Source: Rotaria socialis
Lineage: Eukaryota > Rotifera > Eurotatoria > Philodinida > Philodinidae
DNA: 64,000 nucleotides
NCBI GenBank assembly: GCA_905331475.1
Contig: CAJNYU010000014.1
Span: forward strand, 62,001 to 126,000
Reading direction: 5' to 3'
Shown: positions 1 to 9,403 of the stretch, in pieces
Position numbering within the stretch: position 1 is the stretch's first letter
How the letters are laid out: every line of letters starts with the position of its first letter
The notes under the pieces: model-generated
What the model was told of the DNA's origin: nothing
Database searches by the model: none
The model's input: only the letters and a program-made list of their open reading frames with translations
Position numbers and translations under genes: made by a program

Positions 1-476
1 GAACTATCTTCTTTAGTTCGTATATTCGTTCAAAAGAGTAGCCGATATAACTATGTATAGTATACGAGGTAAAGTTTCATCAAAGAGTTTTTGGGGTCCA
101 GGAATCCCAATTCTTTATATGTTTTTCGAACTTTTGTGTTTGAAATTGTTCTAGAGTAAGAAGAACGATTTTAGGAAAAAATCAACATTTGCTTTCTACC
201 CTGTAGTGAGGGTCATAGGAAAACTCGTGAATTGTTTTTCTTAGAGTGATATTCGAAGTAGATATTCGGTTGTGTGATGATGATTTCAGGCTGTATAAAC
301 TTGTTAATAATAGCTGGTTTCCCTTTTTTCTTATACGTAGGTTATTGAAATCAATTAAATGTTTTCAATTTTGGATTCTGCGTCTGTCACGCTTTATCGC
401 TGTTGAAGTTCATTCAATATGATGATTTTCTTCTTCTCCCAGTAAGGATAATCAGAATTTTACAAAAAGAAAACAA
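1..476. other. Spacer, no gene seen
   Basis: AT-rich sequence with no open frame of useful length on either strand and no splice-linked coding pattern. It ends where the left arm of the fold-back element begins. Confidence 0.5.
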
Positions 477-1373
477 TACATGTCGTATCTTAGTGATAAT
501 ATCATTGGAATTTTACAAATAAAAATGTGCCACCTATCCGCATATAGATAGGTACTTACATACATCGAGAGTTATAAACATCCAATAATCAGTGCATCAA
601 TCTGCAGGTCTATGGAAGGGTGCATGGATACACAAATAAATGGATCGATAGATAGATAGATAGGTAGGTAGGTAGGTAGGTAGGTAGGTAAATAGATAAA
701 TAGAAAAATCGGTAGATAGGAGAGATCTGCAAAGTGGTCACGGTCATGATCACGGTGATATCTAGCCATCACTAGTTTTGAAAAACCTACGTGACCGTGA
801 ACATGACGAAGGATCCAGGCCGAATAGGTCCCTAATAGGCAGGTAAATAGATATAGATAAATGGGCAATCGGATAAATAAATTTTTCCGCTTCTTTGCCT
901 TTTTGCCTGTCCTACCATACTGCTATCTCTCTCTCTTTAAACATACTGATCTGATGTGCGCGTTACATGATCAAAGGTTCCACGCACACCTTCATCTATG
1001 CCCCAGCGCGTGGTGACCCGCAGGGCCACTCAACGAGCGCCGATATGCCATGTCTCTCTTTGAACATGCTGATCTGATTACCTATCTATCTATCTATCTA
1101 TCTACCCATTTATCTATTTATCTATTTACCTACCTACCTATCTATCTATCTATCTATCTACCCATTTATCTATTTATCTATTTATCTACCTACCTATCTA
1201 TCTATCCATTTATTTGTATATCCATGCATCCGTTCATAGACCTGCAGATTGATGCATTGATTATTGGATGTTTATAACTCTCGATGTATGCAAGTACCTA
1301 TCTACATGGGGTTAGGTGACACTTTTTGTTTTTGAAAATTCCAATGATATTACCACTAAGAATTGTCATGCAC
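477..1373. mobile_element. Fold-back (MITE-like) element with TATC/GGTA cores
   Basis: The left arm (about 477-715) and right arm (about 1078-1373) are imperfect inverted copies. Both carry TAATATCATTGGAATTTT, a CTCGATGTA-type block, a CTGCAGRT..TGCATC block and a tetranucleotide run (GATA/GGTA on the left, TATC/TACC on the right). The roughly 360-bp centre has no coding signal but holds two direct copies of a CTGATCTGAT block near 943 and 1068. Long terminal inverted repeats without a transposase suggest a non-autonomous DNA element. The exact ends and target duplication are not clear. Open frames across the TATC run are repeat artefacts. Confidence 0.65.
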
Positions 1374-1376
1374 TCA

Positions 1377-2217
1377 AAGAACATTGTATATCACTGTCAG
1401 TTCTTATCCGAATTGGATAATTTGTTTTTAATTTGAAAGGGAAATGTTCCAAGTTTTATTTGGTTAAAATATGTACTACATGTATTGTTCGAAAGTGTCA
1501 CCATTCGCATTAATAAAAAGTTTTAATCTTTTCACAATACTACGTAATTCCGCGGTGGTGAACAAGCTTGATTGTAGTATTTTGGACGCAAGCAATCCTT
1601 ACACTACTATTGAAGCAGCTGTGAATTTTGCTAAGGTTAACGCATGGTGTGCAATTTCCAACAAGCAAATAATCAGTCGATACTTTTTTTGAAGACGAAA
1701 CGGTCAATCGGCATAATTATCTTGATATGTTGAAAAATTATTTTTATCCAACTATAAAAAGAAAAAGACTTAATAACAAGAGTATTTTCTAGCAAGATGA
1801 TGCGCCCTAGAGTTTTCAAAACAAGTTCATGCATAGTTAAACGAAGAATTTCATGACAAGTTGATCGGTAGAGGCGGTCCAATCTTTTGGGCACCGCGAT
1901 CCCTAGATGTAACTCCACTTGATTTTTATTTATAGGGTTATATCAAAACAAATGTATACAAAACAAGAGTAAATGATATTGATGATTTAAACGACAGAAT
2001 TGAAAGAGAAATCAAAGCTATAAAAAGAGAAACATTAGGTAACGGTTTCAATAGTATTGTGAAAATATTAAAACTTTGTATTGATGTGACTGGTGTCACT
2101 TTCGAGCAGTGCATGTATTACATATTTTAACTAAATTAAACTTGGAACATTTCCCTTTCAAATAAAAACCAATTGTCCAATTTGGATAAGAATTGGCCGA
2201 GATATACAATTTTCTTT
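1377..2217 (+). mobile_element. Degenerate Tc1/mariner-type transposon
   Basis: Two 126-bp inverted repeats (1377-1502 and 2092-2217) match at most positions, including GAAAGGGAAATGTTCCAAG. Between them lie remnants of a transposase. The whole unit is about 840 bp, shorter than an intact mariner, so it is internally deleted as well as mutated. The right end of the neighbouring fold-back element touches the left end of this one. Confidence 0.8.
1471..2073 (+). pseudogene. Broken mariner-family transposase
   Basis: The translated remnants resemble the catalytic half of IS630/Tc1/mariner transposases. In successive frames I see WCAIS and a short ED-TVN stretch, then QDDAP (second catalytic Asp region), then IGRGGPIFWAPRSLDVTPLD followed by a stop and GYIKTNVY. 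The last block is the mariner WPPRSPDLTPLDFFLWGY signature with the third catalytic Asp kept. At least two frame changes and several stops (for example after DFYL) rule out activity. The N-terminal DNA-binding part is missing. Confidence 0.8.
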
Positions 2218-2342
2218 TTGTTAAATGACTTTCGGACACTGTAGAATTTCGACTGAATGATAGAAAAAAAGGATCAACACCATAGATTTCTCAGATGTTT
2301 ACTAGTTTCACTGATCGTCACTGTGCCGATATTGTTGCAGGA

Positions 2343-2428
2343 TGTGGGTGTGGGTGTGGGTGGGTGTGGCTGCAGATCATCTTACACAAACACACAAGCA
2401 CATATTCCACCAACCACACCCACACCCC
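2343..2428. repeat. Telomere-like GTGGGT / ACCCAC hairpin
   Basis: A G-rich run of about four and a half TGTGGG units (2343-2369) is followed after about 37 bp by a C-rich run (2407-2428) of the complementary motif, so the two could pair. The motif matches the bdelloid telomere repeat as I know it. It lies directly upstream of the first recognisable codons of a truncated lyase gene. Confidence 0.6.
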
Positions 2429-2433
2429 GCGCC

Positions 2434-3020
2434 CTCAAGATAGTATTGTTCTTATCGAAGCACTTGATCTCGTTTGTGTTGCTGACAGAGTAAATGGACG
2501 GTAAAAGATTTTTTCGATTTGTTTATTTATTAAAGTTAATTTAATTAAAATAGAATTGTTTATTCCGATGATGAAATTAATGATGATGATGGTGATGATG
2601 AAACAAACGAAAATAATCAAAGTCAAGTTAAAGCTATTATTGATCATCCATTAATGAGAACTGTATATGCTATTCATTATGATCCAATTATATGTATTGA
2701 TTCTAAATTATTTATATTATTTTAATAAATATTTTTCTCTAAATAGACCGTCTTTATGCAGTTAGTGGCAGACTTGGACAAAGTCACGCCATGGGTTTTA
2801 CATTTAGTGTTCATCCTGAATCATTTGGCCAATCAATCACTACATGGGAACCAAATGATGTTTGTTGTCTTCTAATTCTCTTTACGACTAGTTCATATTT
2901 TTCGTTTCTTTTTAGAAATTTGGTGATCCACACGATTTGGCTTTAAGCGTCAATGGTCGTTCATTATACGTTGGAGAAATTCGTCCTAATCGTATTGATT
3001 CATTTAATGTTCTCAATTAA
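2434..3020 (+). pseudogene. 5'-truncated peptidyl-alpha-hydroxyglycine alpha-amidating lyase
   Basis: This encodes the C-terminal part of a PAL (EC 4.3.2.5) beta-propeller, the enzyme that releases glyoxylate to finish C-terminal amidation of peptide hormones. Exons are about 2434-2500, 2554-2693, 2747-2859 and 2916-3020, joined in phase by GT-AG introns of 53-56 bp. Visible landmarks are LVCVADRVNGRI, MRTVYAIHYDP, the GDPHDLA block (the third zinc-ligand histidine region of PAL) and LYVGEIRPNRI. An acidic DDDGDDE loop is inserted after the first strand. The upstream half of the propeller, with the other zinc histidines, is absent. The reading frame runs into telomere-like repeats at 2343-2428 with no recognisable coding upstream. 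I read it as a gene fragment, though a distant 5' exon cannot be excluded. Confidence 0.7.
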
Positions 3021-3060
3021 ATACCGAAAAAATATATATTTTTCTTTCTAAGCAATAATT

Positions 3061-3191
3061 AACAGTCATATTTTTTTTTTAAAGATTTTCTCAACATTTT
3101 TCTCGAATGATTTGAATATAAAAATNAACAGTCATATTTTTTTTTGAAAGATTTTCTCAACATTTTTCTCGAATGATTTGAATATAAAAAT
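3061..3191. repeat. 65-bp duplication flanking a single N
   Basis: Positions 3061-3125 and 3127-3191 are the same 65 bp apart from about one base, with the ambiguous base at 3126 between them. This is what joining two contigs with an unrecognised overlap produces, so it is probably an assembly artefact. Confidence 0.8.
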
Positions 3192-4092
3192 AAATGAATG
3201 TCTAATAAATCATCGGTAATTTATTCGAGTTTCTCTTTATTTTAATCAATGAATATTTTTTGTTGTTCGACTGATTGGAGAAAACAAATGATTATTTCAG
3301 TTGAAAACGTCTAGAAATCGCATTTGACTTGAATCGAAATTAAAATGATATCTCAAGCAATCTCATATTTGATTACGTTAAGAATGAGCAGCAAAAATAT
3401 TGTCATCAGTTTTAGAGATGAAAGAAACTTTGACGAAAAGTGATAAGAAACGGTACTGGGAAATAGTTGCATTTAATTGTCACATAAAACAATGAAATGT
3501 TTTGGGAATACAATTTTTTGAAATCAATATTTCTTCTATGCATAAATGATACGAACACAAACAACTTTTTATGTAGATATGTTGACTATTCGCTACATTC
3601 TAGTTAGTTAATATTAAAGATCGATTATAGATTGTATAAATTTAAACACATATCATTAATCTCTAATGATGAAACTGTGGTTTTTGTTTGTCTTGATTCT
3701 TTCAATTTCACAAAATTAATTTCTATGTGATCATTCGAAGAGATATTAGATTTTAAGTTACTAAGCCATTGAAGAGGGACACATAAATATCGTCTGTTTC
3801 GACCTCCTTGCTGATTTAGAGTTCACTCCCCAAGCTGTATTGAACAAGACTCATCGTTTTCCTACAAGTGATAATCTTGACAAGTAGTGAATCATTTTTC
3901 TATTAGTCATCAAACTATAATTCGAGGCTAGAATGTTAACTTAACATAGAGTTTTTGATTGTTGTCGAAGTTCGAACACAACAAAGTTAATTTATATGAC
4001 GAATATCATAATAGATTGACTATGGCATCAACTAAAATGATGGAGTTCTCATATTTATTTGAAACTTGTTAAATAAACAATTGTCAAAATGC
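3192..4092. other. Convergent spacer, no gene seen
   Basis: This AT-rich stretch lies between the 3' ends of the lyase fragment and NGLY1. No splice-linked coding blocks or repeats were recognised. It should hold both polyadenylation regions. Confidence 0.5.
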
Positions 4093-6928
4093 TTAAAATG
4101 TTCTTTTAATAATAGTAGCAATTATTCTAAGAAAATGTGAATGATCATTATTGGATATTTGCTCTATTGATTGTCGAAATAATTGAGCTTTTTGCCAAGC
4201 ATTATCATCATTATTATCATTTGAACTTGTTAATATTGCTTTAAATTGAATTCGAAGATTTGACAAAGAATGTTTTGTTTGATCTACAATATATTCAAAC
4301 GATGAATTTGAATCTAAATTTAAAAATAAAACAAATAAGAAATATTAATAAAATTATTTTAAATACTTTGTGGTATATCAATAAGTTGTTCATCTCCTAA
4401 TTGTAATTGGCAACTAATTTGAGCATACTGATCAAAACTTGTTGATGGACATTGAATATTAATGTTGTGAAATCGATGAAATTGTTCTTATTCAGAATTA
4501 AATTGAATAGCCCATGAAATAATTCCACTCTTATTTAATTGTTTTCTTGATAAATAAACCATTTTCCAATCATTTTCGATTTTTCTTTGAATATTTGAAC
4601 ATGAATAAACTTTGTCGATCAATCCATCTTTTTTATTTTCTTCAATTTCATTACGATAATATTTATCTAAAACTGAATTATATTCAATAGAGATAAAACC
4701 TTTGTCACATTCTTCATTATTTATGAAATAAATAAATCCATTTGTTATATCATCCTAAAATACAAATGTTAGAGACAAAACGAAACTTAAATCCCATAAA
4801 CAACTTGCTGATCTGTTTCTCCTCGTGCTAATTTCCAGCCAAGTGAACCACTTTGTCTTCCATGTAATTCACTTTCTTTTGTCAACTTTTCTTCATTTAA
4901 CATGCTAACAATATCTTCTATTCGACTATTCAAATGAAATAAAATAATTTTATAAAGAAAAATAAAGAAAAATACTTAGAAATAATTTTATTTTTTTCTT
5001 GTTGATTAAGTTGTGACTGAAGTTTTTCATTCACTCGTGAAATAGTTTTAGCAAATATTTTTTCATTAATATTTCTTCTTTGTATTGTTTGTTTAAAATT
5101 TGTAACATATTTCCAAGTAACATCTTCAATATGATCTTTAGCAAAAGCAATACAAAATAATAAATTTTTTCTCCATCCTTTTTCATAAATAAGTGGAGAA
5201 TCGCAAAGATTTTCACATGCATCACAATGAAGCCAACGATGTTGGTTTTCTGAATAAACTTCAGTCCAAACATGATCAGTTGTATCATAAATATAACGAC
5301 TCTCAAATGATAATGAACGACTGAGACAAGTGAACAGATTAGCAGCTTCACCACAACGACCTTGACGAGTTTCTAATAATTTCAATGGAGCATTAAAACG
5401 AGGAAAACGATATTGAGATAAACAAGTTGAACATCTTTTAAATAAAAACAGTTAATTTTTAATTTGAATAAAAAGAAAATATTTTACTTGTAAAGTTCAA
5501 CTTTTTGTGCGTCACCTTGTTCTCTTTCTTCTCTTGTTGGTTGAATATATTGAAAAAAGTCCATTAAAATGTTGCATCGATCACACTTCGGACGATCAAA
5601 CCAAGTGAAAAATTCTTCTTTAAACCATCTTAATAATTCAAGTAATAATAAATCACGTTTATCAATATCTATTTGAGATTTTCGATTTGAAATTTTTCTA
5701 TTAAAATCTTCTAATGGAATTATTGATGAACGAATATAACGACGAAGATTAATATCTTCATAGGATCGAACACGTTCTAATTTTGCTACAAATGGTATTA
5801 AATTATTAAATTGAGACGAAATATGAAGATTATTAAATGAGATTAATTGATGTTTTGTTTTTTCATCATCAATGATTCCAAGATCTATATTTGTAGAATT
5901 TATCTGAAATGAATATTTATGTCTTAAGTGTTAAATATAATAATGTTTATAATGAATATCTACTTGTTTAGAATGATCGATAGATGTTGAATCAAGTTCA
6001 TTTTCCAGTAATTTAACTAGTTCTTGCAGCTGTTCATTTGATATTGTTTGATCGAATACATAATCATCACTGACCTAATTTTATTTCATCATAGTAAAAT
6101 TTATATGAACTATCGATTTTTTAACTAAGACTGGCTTATATGTCAACGAGGGAAATGTAAAAACATATTTGCCCATTTTCTCTGCCGTAGCAACATGTAT
6201 CTTGAGATTTTATATTTTCATAATAGAAAGAACTAGAATGGAATAAATTCTATCTCACTCGAAATTAGAAAAACAAAATACTTCGAACTATAAAAATGAA
6301 CGAAACATAATGTTATTCGACTTATTAGAAATCCTTCAATGGAGTCGCACACAAATCGAACTGGTTTTTATTTTTGAATTGCTCAGGACGTTCATAAAAG
6401 AAAATAATGAGAAAAAGAAGAGACGACTTTCTCTTTCGGAATAATGAAATTTGTTGAAAATTTTGCTTTTATTATTCTAATTCTATAAGAATTTCCTTCT
6501 GACAGTTTCAATCTGAATCATTCAAATGAATCTATGTGATGATAAATCGATTGATTTTCTCTTTTTTTCAGTTATTTTTTTTGATTAAAATTTGTTTTTA
6601 GAAATTTCGTGAATAATAAACTGATGTAACGATTAAAATAGAAACAAATTTTTCATCTCTATCTCAAAATTTTTATTTATTGTTAATTATTTCGATTTGG
6701 AAATTGGTCATATCTAACCTGTTTAAATCCAACTGTCAAGAGACAATCCATAGCTGCTGAATATTTCTGGAATGTTTCTTGAATATAATTTGCAGGCAAC
6801 GTATGATTTCGAGCATTATTTCGATCATTCAGTAAATTTGAAATAATATCAATCAGAAGTGTTACTGTAACAAGTCGATCATCTTCATCATTTATTTTTC
6901 GAAAATTATTTATAAAAGATATATCCAT
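4093..6928 (-). CDS. NGLY1: Peptide:N-glycanase (NGLY1), with in-frame stop in the PAW domain
   Basis: Cytosolic deglycosylase that removes N-glycans from misfolded glycoproteins before proteasomal decay. Exons on the minus strand are 6719-6928, 5964-6074, 5488-5903, 4976-5434, 4805-4925, 4367-4754 and 4093-4313, and all phases join. Order: PUB domain (residues about 1-80), zinc cysteines C214/C217 and C247/C250, transglutaminase core with C273, H300 and D317, then PAW domain. The 27- and 17-residue spacing of the triad equals that of human C309/H336/D353. GRCGEAANLFT replaces the usual GRCGEWANCFT. A TAA at 4488-4490 falls in frame at codon 528. The coding signal continues past it through a spliced last exon to a natural stop near codon 642. 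The stop would remove about 113 residues, so this is a polymorphic or decayed allele, or a sequence error. An acceptor (ATTCCAG) lies 5 nt before the start codon. Confidence 0.9.
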
Positions 6929-7135
6929 TTAATCTGGAATATGAAATTAAATTTTTTATGATTACCAATAAAAATATATATATTTATAACAAAAAAGAAC
7001 AAAGAAAAGAAAATAATCAATTAGATAAATAGATAATTTAAAAAAGGTAGGATTAATTTCATACAAATAAAAAAAGAAGAAAGAACGAAAAAAGTTACTG
7101 ATAGAAATATTTTCAAGCACCGAATAAAATAAAGA

Positions 7136-8872
7136 CTAGAATTGAGTTATTTCTTGTGAAGAAGTTTTTGTATTATCATGGTGCGAAGAAACACCACTGC
7201 TGCTTGTTTGACTTGAATTTGTGTCTGAATTGATTTCTGTAGAATGAATATTATCATGTGATGTTATTTTGTTTTCTTCTTTTGATTGAGAAATATCGGG
7301 TTCTTTAATATTATTTAGATGTCTTTGACGTTGCTGTGGAACAAGTGATGCGCTATTTGAACAATCGAGTACTATGGCAACATTTTCATTTCGACGATGA
7401 GTTTTTTCATTTGAATTTGAACTTGATGAGCTCGATACTAAATTAGAATTCAAGAATTTAATTAACAAAAAAATTATTTTTGTTCAATTCATTTTTTTCG
7501 GAGTCATTAAAAAGCAAAAATTTAATTCATTATTTTTTTACACGATCATAAATCTATGAATGAAAGCAGGTGAAAGAAAATTTTCTCAGACACGAAAAAT
7601 GATTCGAACGAATTCTTTAATTAGTAGAAAAAAATGAAAATAATCTATCAAGGATGATAGTTTTTGGGTTCATCTACAATTTGAATAAAAATAACCTGTT
7701 CGTTGTTTAGAATGAATTTTATCTATTAATGAATCTTCGGTAGTTCTTTGTTGAGTATCGATCAAGTCACTTTGAATTGACAGTTGTCGATTCAATGGTA
7801 CAGAAGGTGCCGGTTTTTTTTATTTACTCTCGGTGATCTTAAATAGGAAAGAACTGTTTTAATCAAAATTTAAAATAAATTAACTGACGATTGTATCAAT
7901 CCCGTATTTGATTGATTATCAAATAAAGTTTCATTCGAAGTTGTAAGAGTTTTCTATACAGACAACAAAATTAATAAATTATTTCATAGAAATAAAAATT
8001 GAAATTTAATCAATTTACAGGCTGAAACTTATATGATGATAGATTTTCTTGTTCAATATCTATTTGATTATTTGATGAAAATAATGTTTCATAATGTATA
8101 ATCATAAGTTCAACAATAATTGAACTATTGGCATATAAGTTTGGCGTTGAGAAATTTGATGATTGTTCTTTTGGATAAAGATTACTTCCGATACATATAC
8201 TTAAATTACTTGCTGTCATTTTATTCACCGATGAATGTCTAGCAACATCACTTAAAAATCGAATTAAATAACTAAAATAAAAGAACAAACAAATATATTT
8301 GCTAAACTTGTCAGTTAAAAACTAAAAATAGAAACTAAAAAACTAACCGAAGATTATCATAATTCACTTTTGGTAATTGATTTATTAATTGACCAATTCG
8401 TTGAACACGATCTGCTTCAGTACTAAAATTTATATTTTATTAATTATAATATTTAAAAGAAAGAATAACCTAAGTAAAGGAATTTTATTCCAATCTGGTA
8501 TCAATGCATTAGTAAGTAAACAATCAGGAAGTCCTCTTAAATACTGTTTAAGTGTACTTGCTGGCACATGTGCATCATAACCAAAATCTTCTAATCTAGA
8601 ATTTTTATCAATTAATTGTAAATCAAGTTCAGTCATTAATTTTTTTTGTTTAATTTGCGCTGGTGCAAAACGAAACAGGCCTTCTTCTTGAAGACTATCC
8701 TTTAATAAATGAATGCAAGATTCAATTGGATAAGCTATTGGACGTTGAATTCTTTTTAAACAATGTTCAGATAGATCACAATAAAATGATGGAGCTAATT
8801 TGTTTGTATCTAAACGATTTTTAATTTCAGGTATTCGATATGATAAATATTGTTCTATATCATGATAAAACA
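7136..8872 (-). pseudogene. RhoGAP of ARHGAP17/44/SH3BP1 type, lacking BAR domain
   Basis: GTPase-activating domain for Rho-family proteins. Minus-strand exons are 8470-8872, 8349-8422, 8019-8271, 7889-7953, 7696-7837 and 7136-7437. The arginine-finger block reads EEGLFRFAP, followed by LKQYLRGLPDCLL and VNKMTASNLSICIGSNL, all typical of the RICH/nadrin group. A Ser/Asn-rich tail follows. Family members start with a BAR domain. Here only its last residues (FYHDIEQYL) remain before the frame enters a repeat at 8871. The exon at 7696-7837 needs a one-base correction in an 8-base A run (7814-7821) to keep KPAPSVPLNRQLSIQSD in frame. It is therefore 5'-truncated and possibly frameshifted. Its stop is 207 bp upstream of the NGLY1 start codon, on the same strand. 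Confidence 0.75.
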
Positions 8873-9090
8873 GTGGCGGCGGAGCCACTGAGACAGGTGA
8901 GGCTTGAGCCTCACCTAGTTTTCAGTAGATGAGGCTCAGTCTCACTTGCTTTTGTACTGAATATTGCTATTTTCTTGTTCTTGCATCAGAGTAGAAGCAA
9001 AGAAAACTAGTTTTCGGTATTTTCCAATCTTCTTTTTTTATACTGACCATTTTTATTTTTACTGAGGTTCAATAAAAAGAAGACTTATTT
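8871..9090. repeat. Repeat fragment at the truncated RhoGAP end
   Basis: Starts with GTGGCGGCGGAGCCAC and contains two related GTGAGGCTTGAGCCTCAC / GATGAGGCTCAGTCTCAC blocks. It differs in composition from the flanking exons and abuts the palindromic element at 9091. It is likely a piece of a mobile element; its class is unknown. Confidence 0.5.
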
Positions 9091-9403
9091 ACCCATGTCG
9101 CACAAACCGATCGAAAACCGTCGGTTAACCGCGGTCAATTTTTATAAAAATCGGTTAACCGCGGTTATTTAAGCCATTTCAGTGACTTTACAGCGTAAAA
9201 ATCAACGGTTAATCGGAAAAATAACCGCCAGCTAGCGATATAACCGATGACTTGTCCGGTTAACTGGGAGGTTAACCGCGGTTAACCGTTGGTTTTTACG
9301 CTGTAAAGTCGCTAAAATGGCTTAAATAACCGCGGTTAACCAATTTTTATAAAAATTGACCGCGGTTAACCGACGTTTTTCGATCGGTTTGTGCGACATG
9401 GGT
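9091..9403. mobile_element. 313-bp palindromic MITE rich in GGTTAACCGCGG
   Basis: The left arm begins ACCCATGTCGCACAAACCG and the right arm is its inverted copy, ending GTGCGACATGGGT. The arms (about 115 bp each) match almost throughout and include GGTTAACCGCGG palindromes and TTACAGCGTAAAAA. There is no coding capacity. A central loop of about 80 bp contains further AACCG-type repeats. A target duplication is not convincing. Confidence 0.8.

Noticed and set aside
1050-1277. 75-codon frame of repeated TYLSIYLS residues
   Set aside because: Pure translation of the TATC microsatellite and fold-back arm; the opposite arm gives the same artefact at 572-868.
2257-2504. Overlapping frames through the TGTGGG block (Cys/Gly and Val/Gly runs)
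   Set aside because: Translation of telomere-like repeat. Only the last 22 codons of one frame belong to the lyase fragment.
4488-4490. Selenocysteine or programmed readthrough at the NGLY1 stop
   Set aside because: The codon is TAA, not TGA, and NGLY1 has no known recoding. Mutation or sequence error is simpler.
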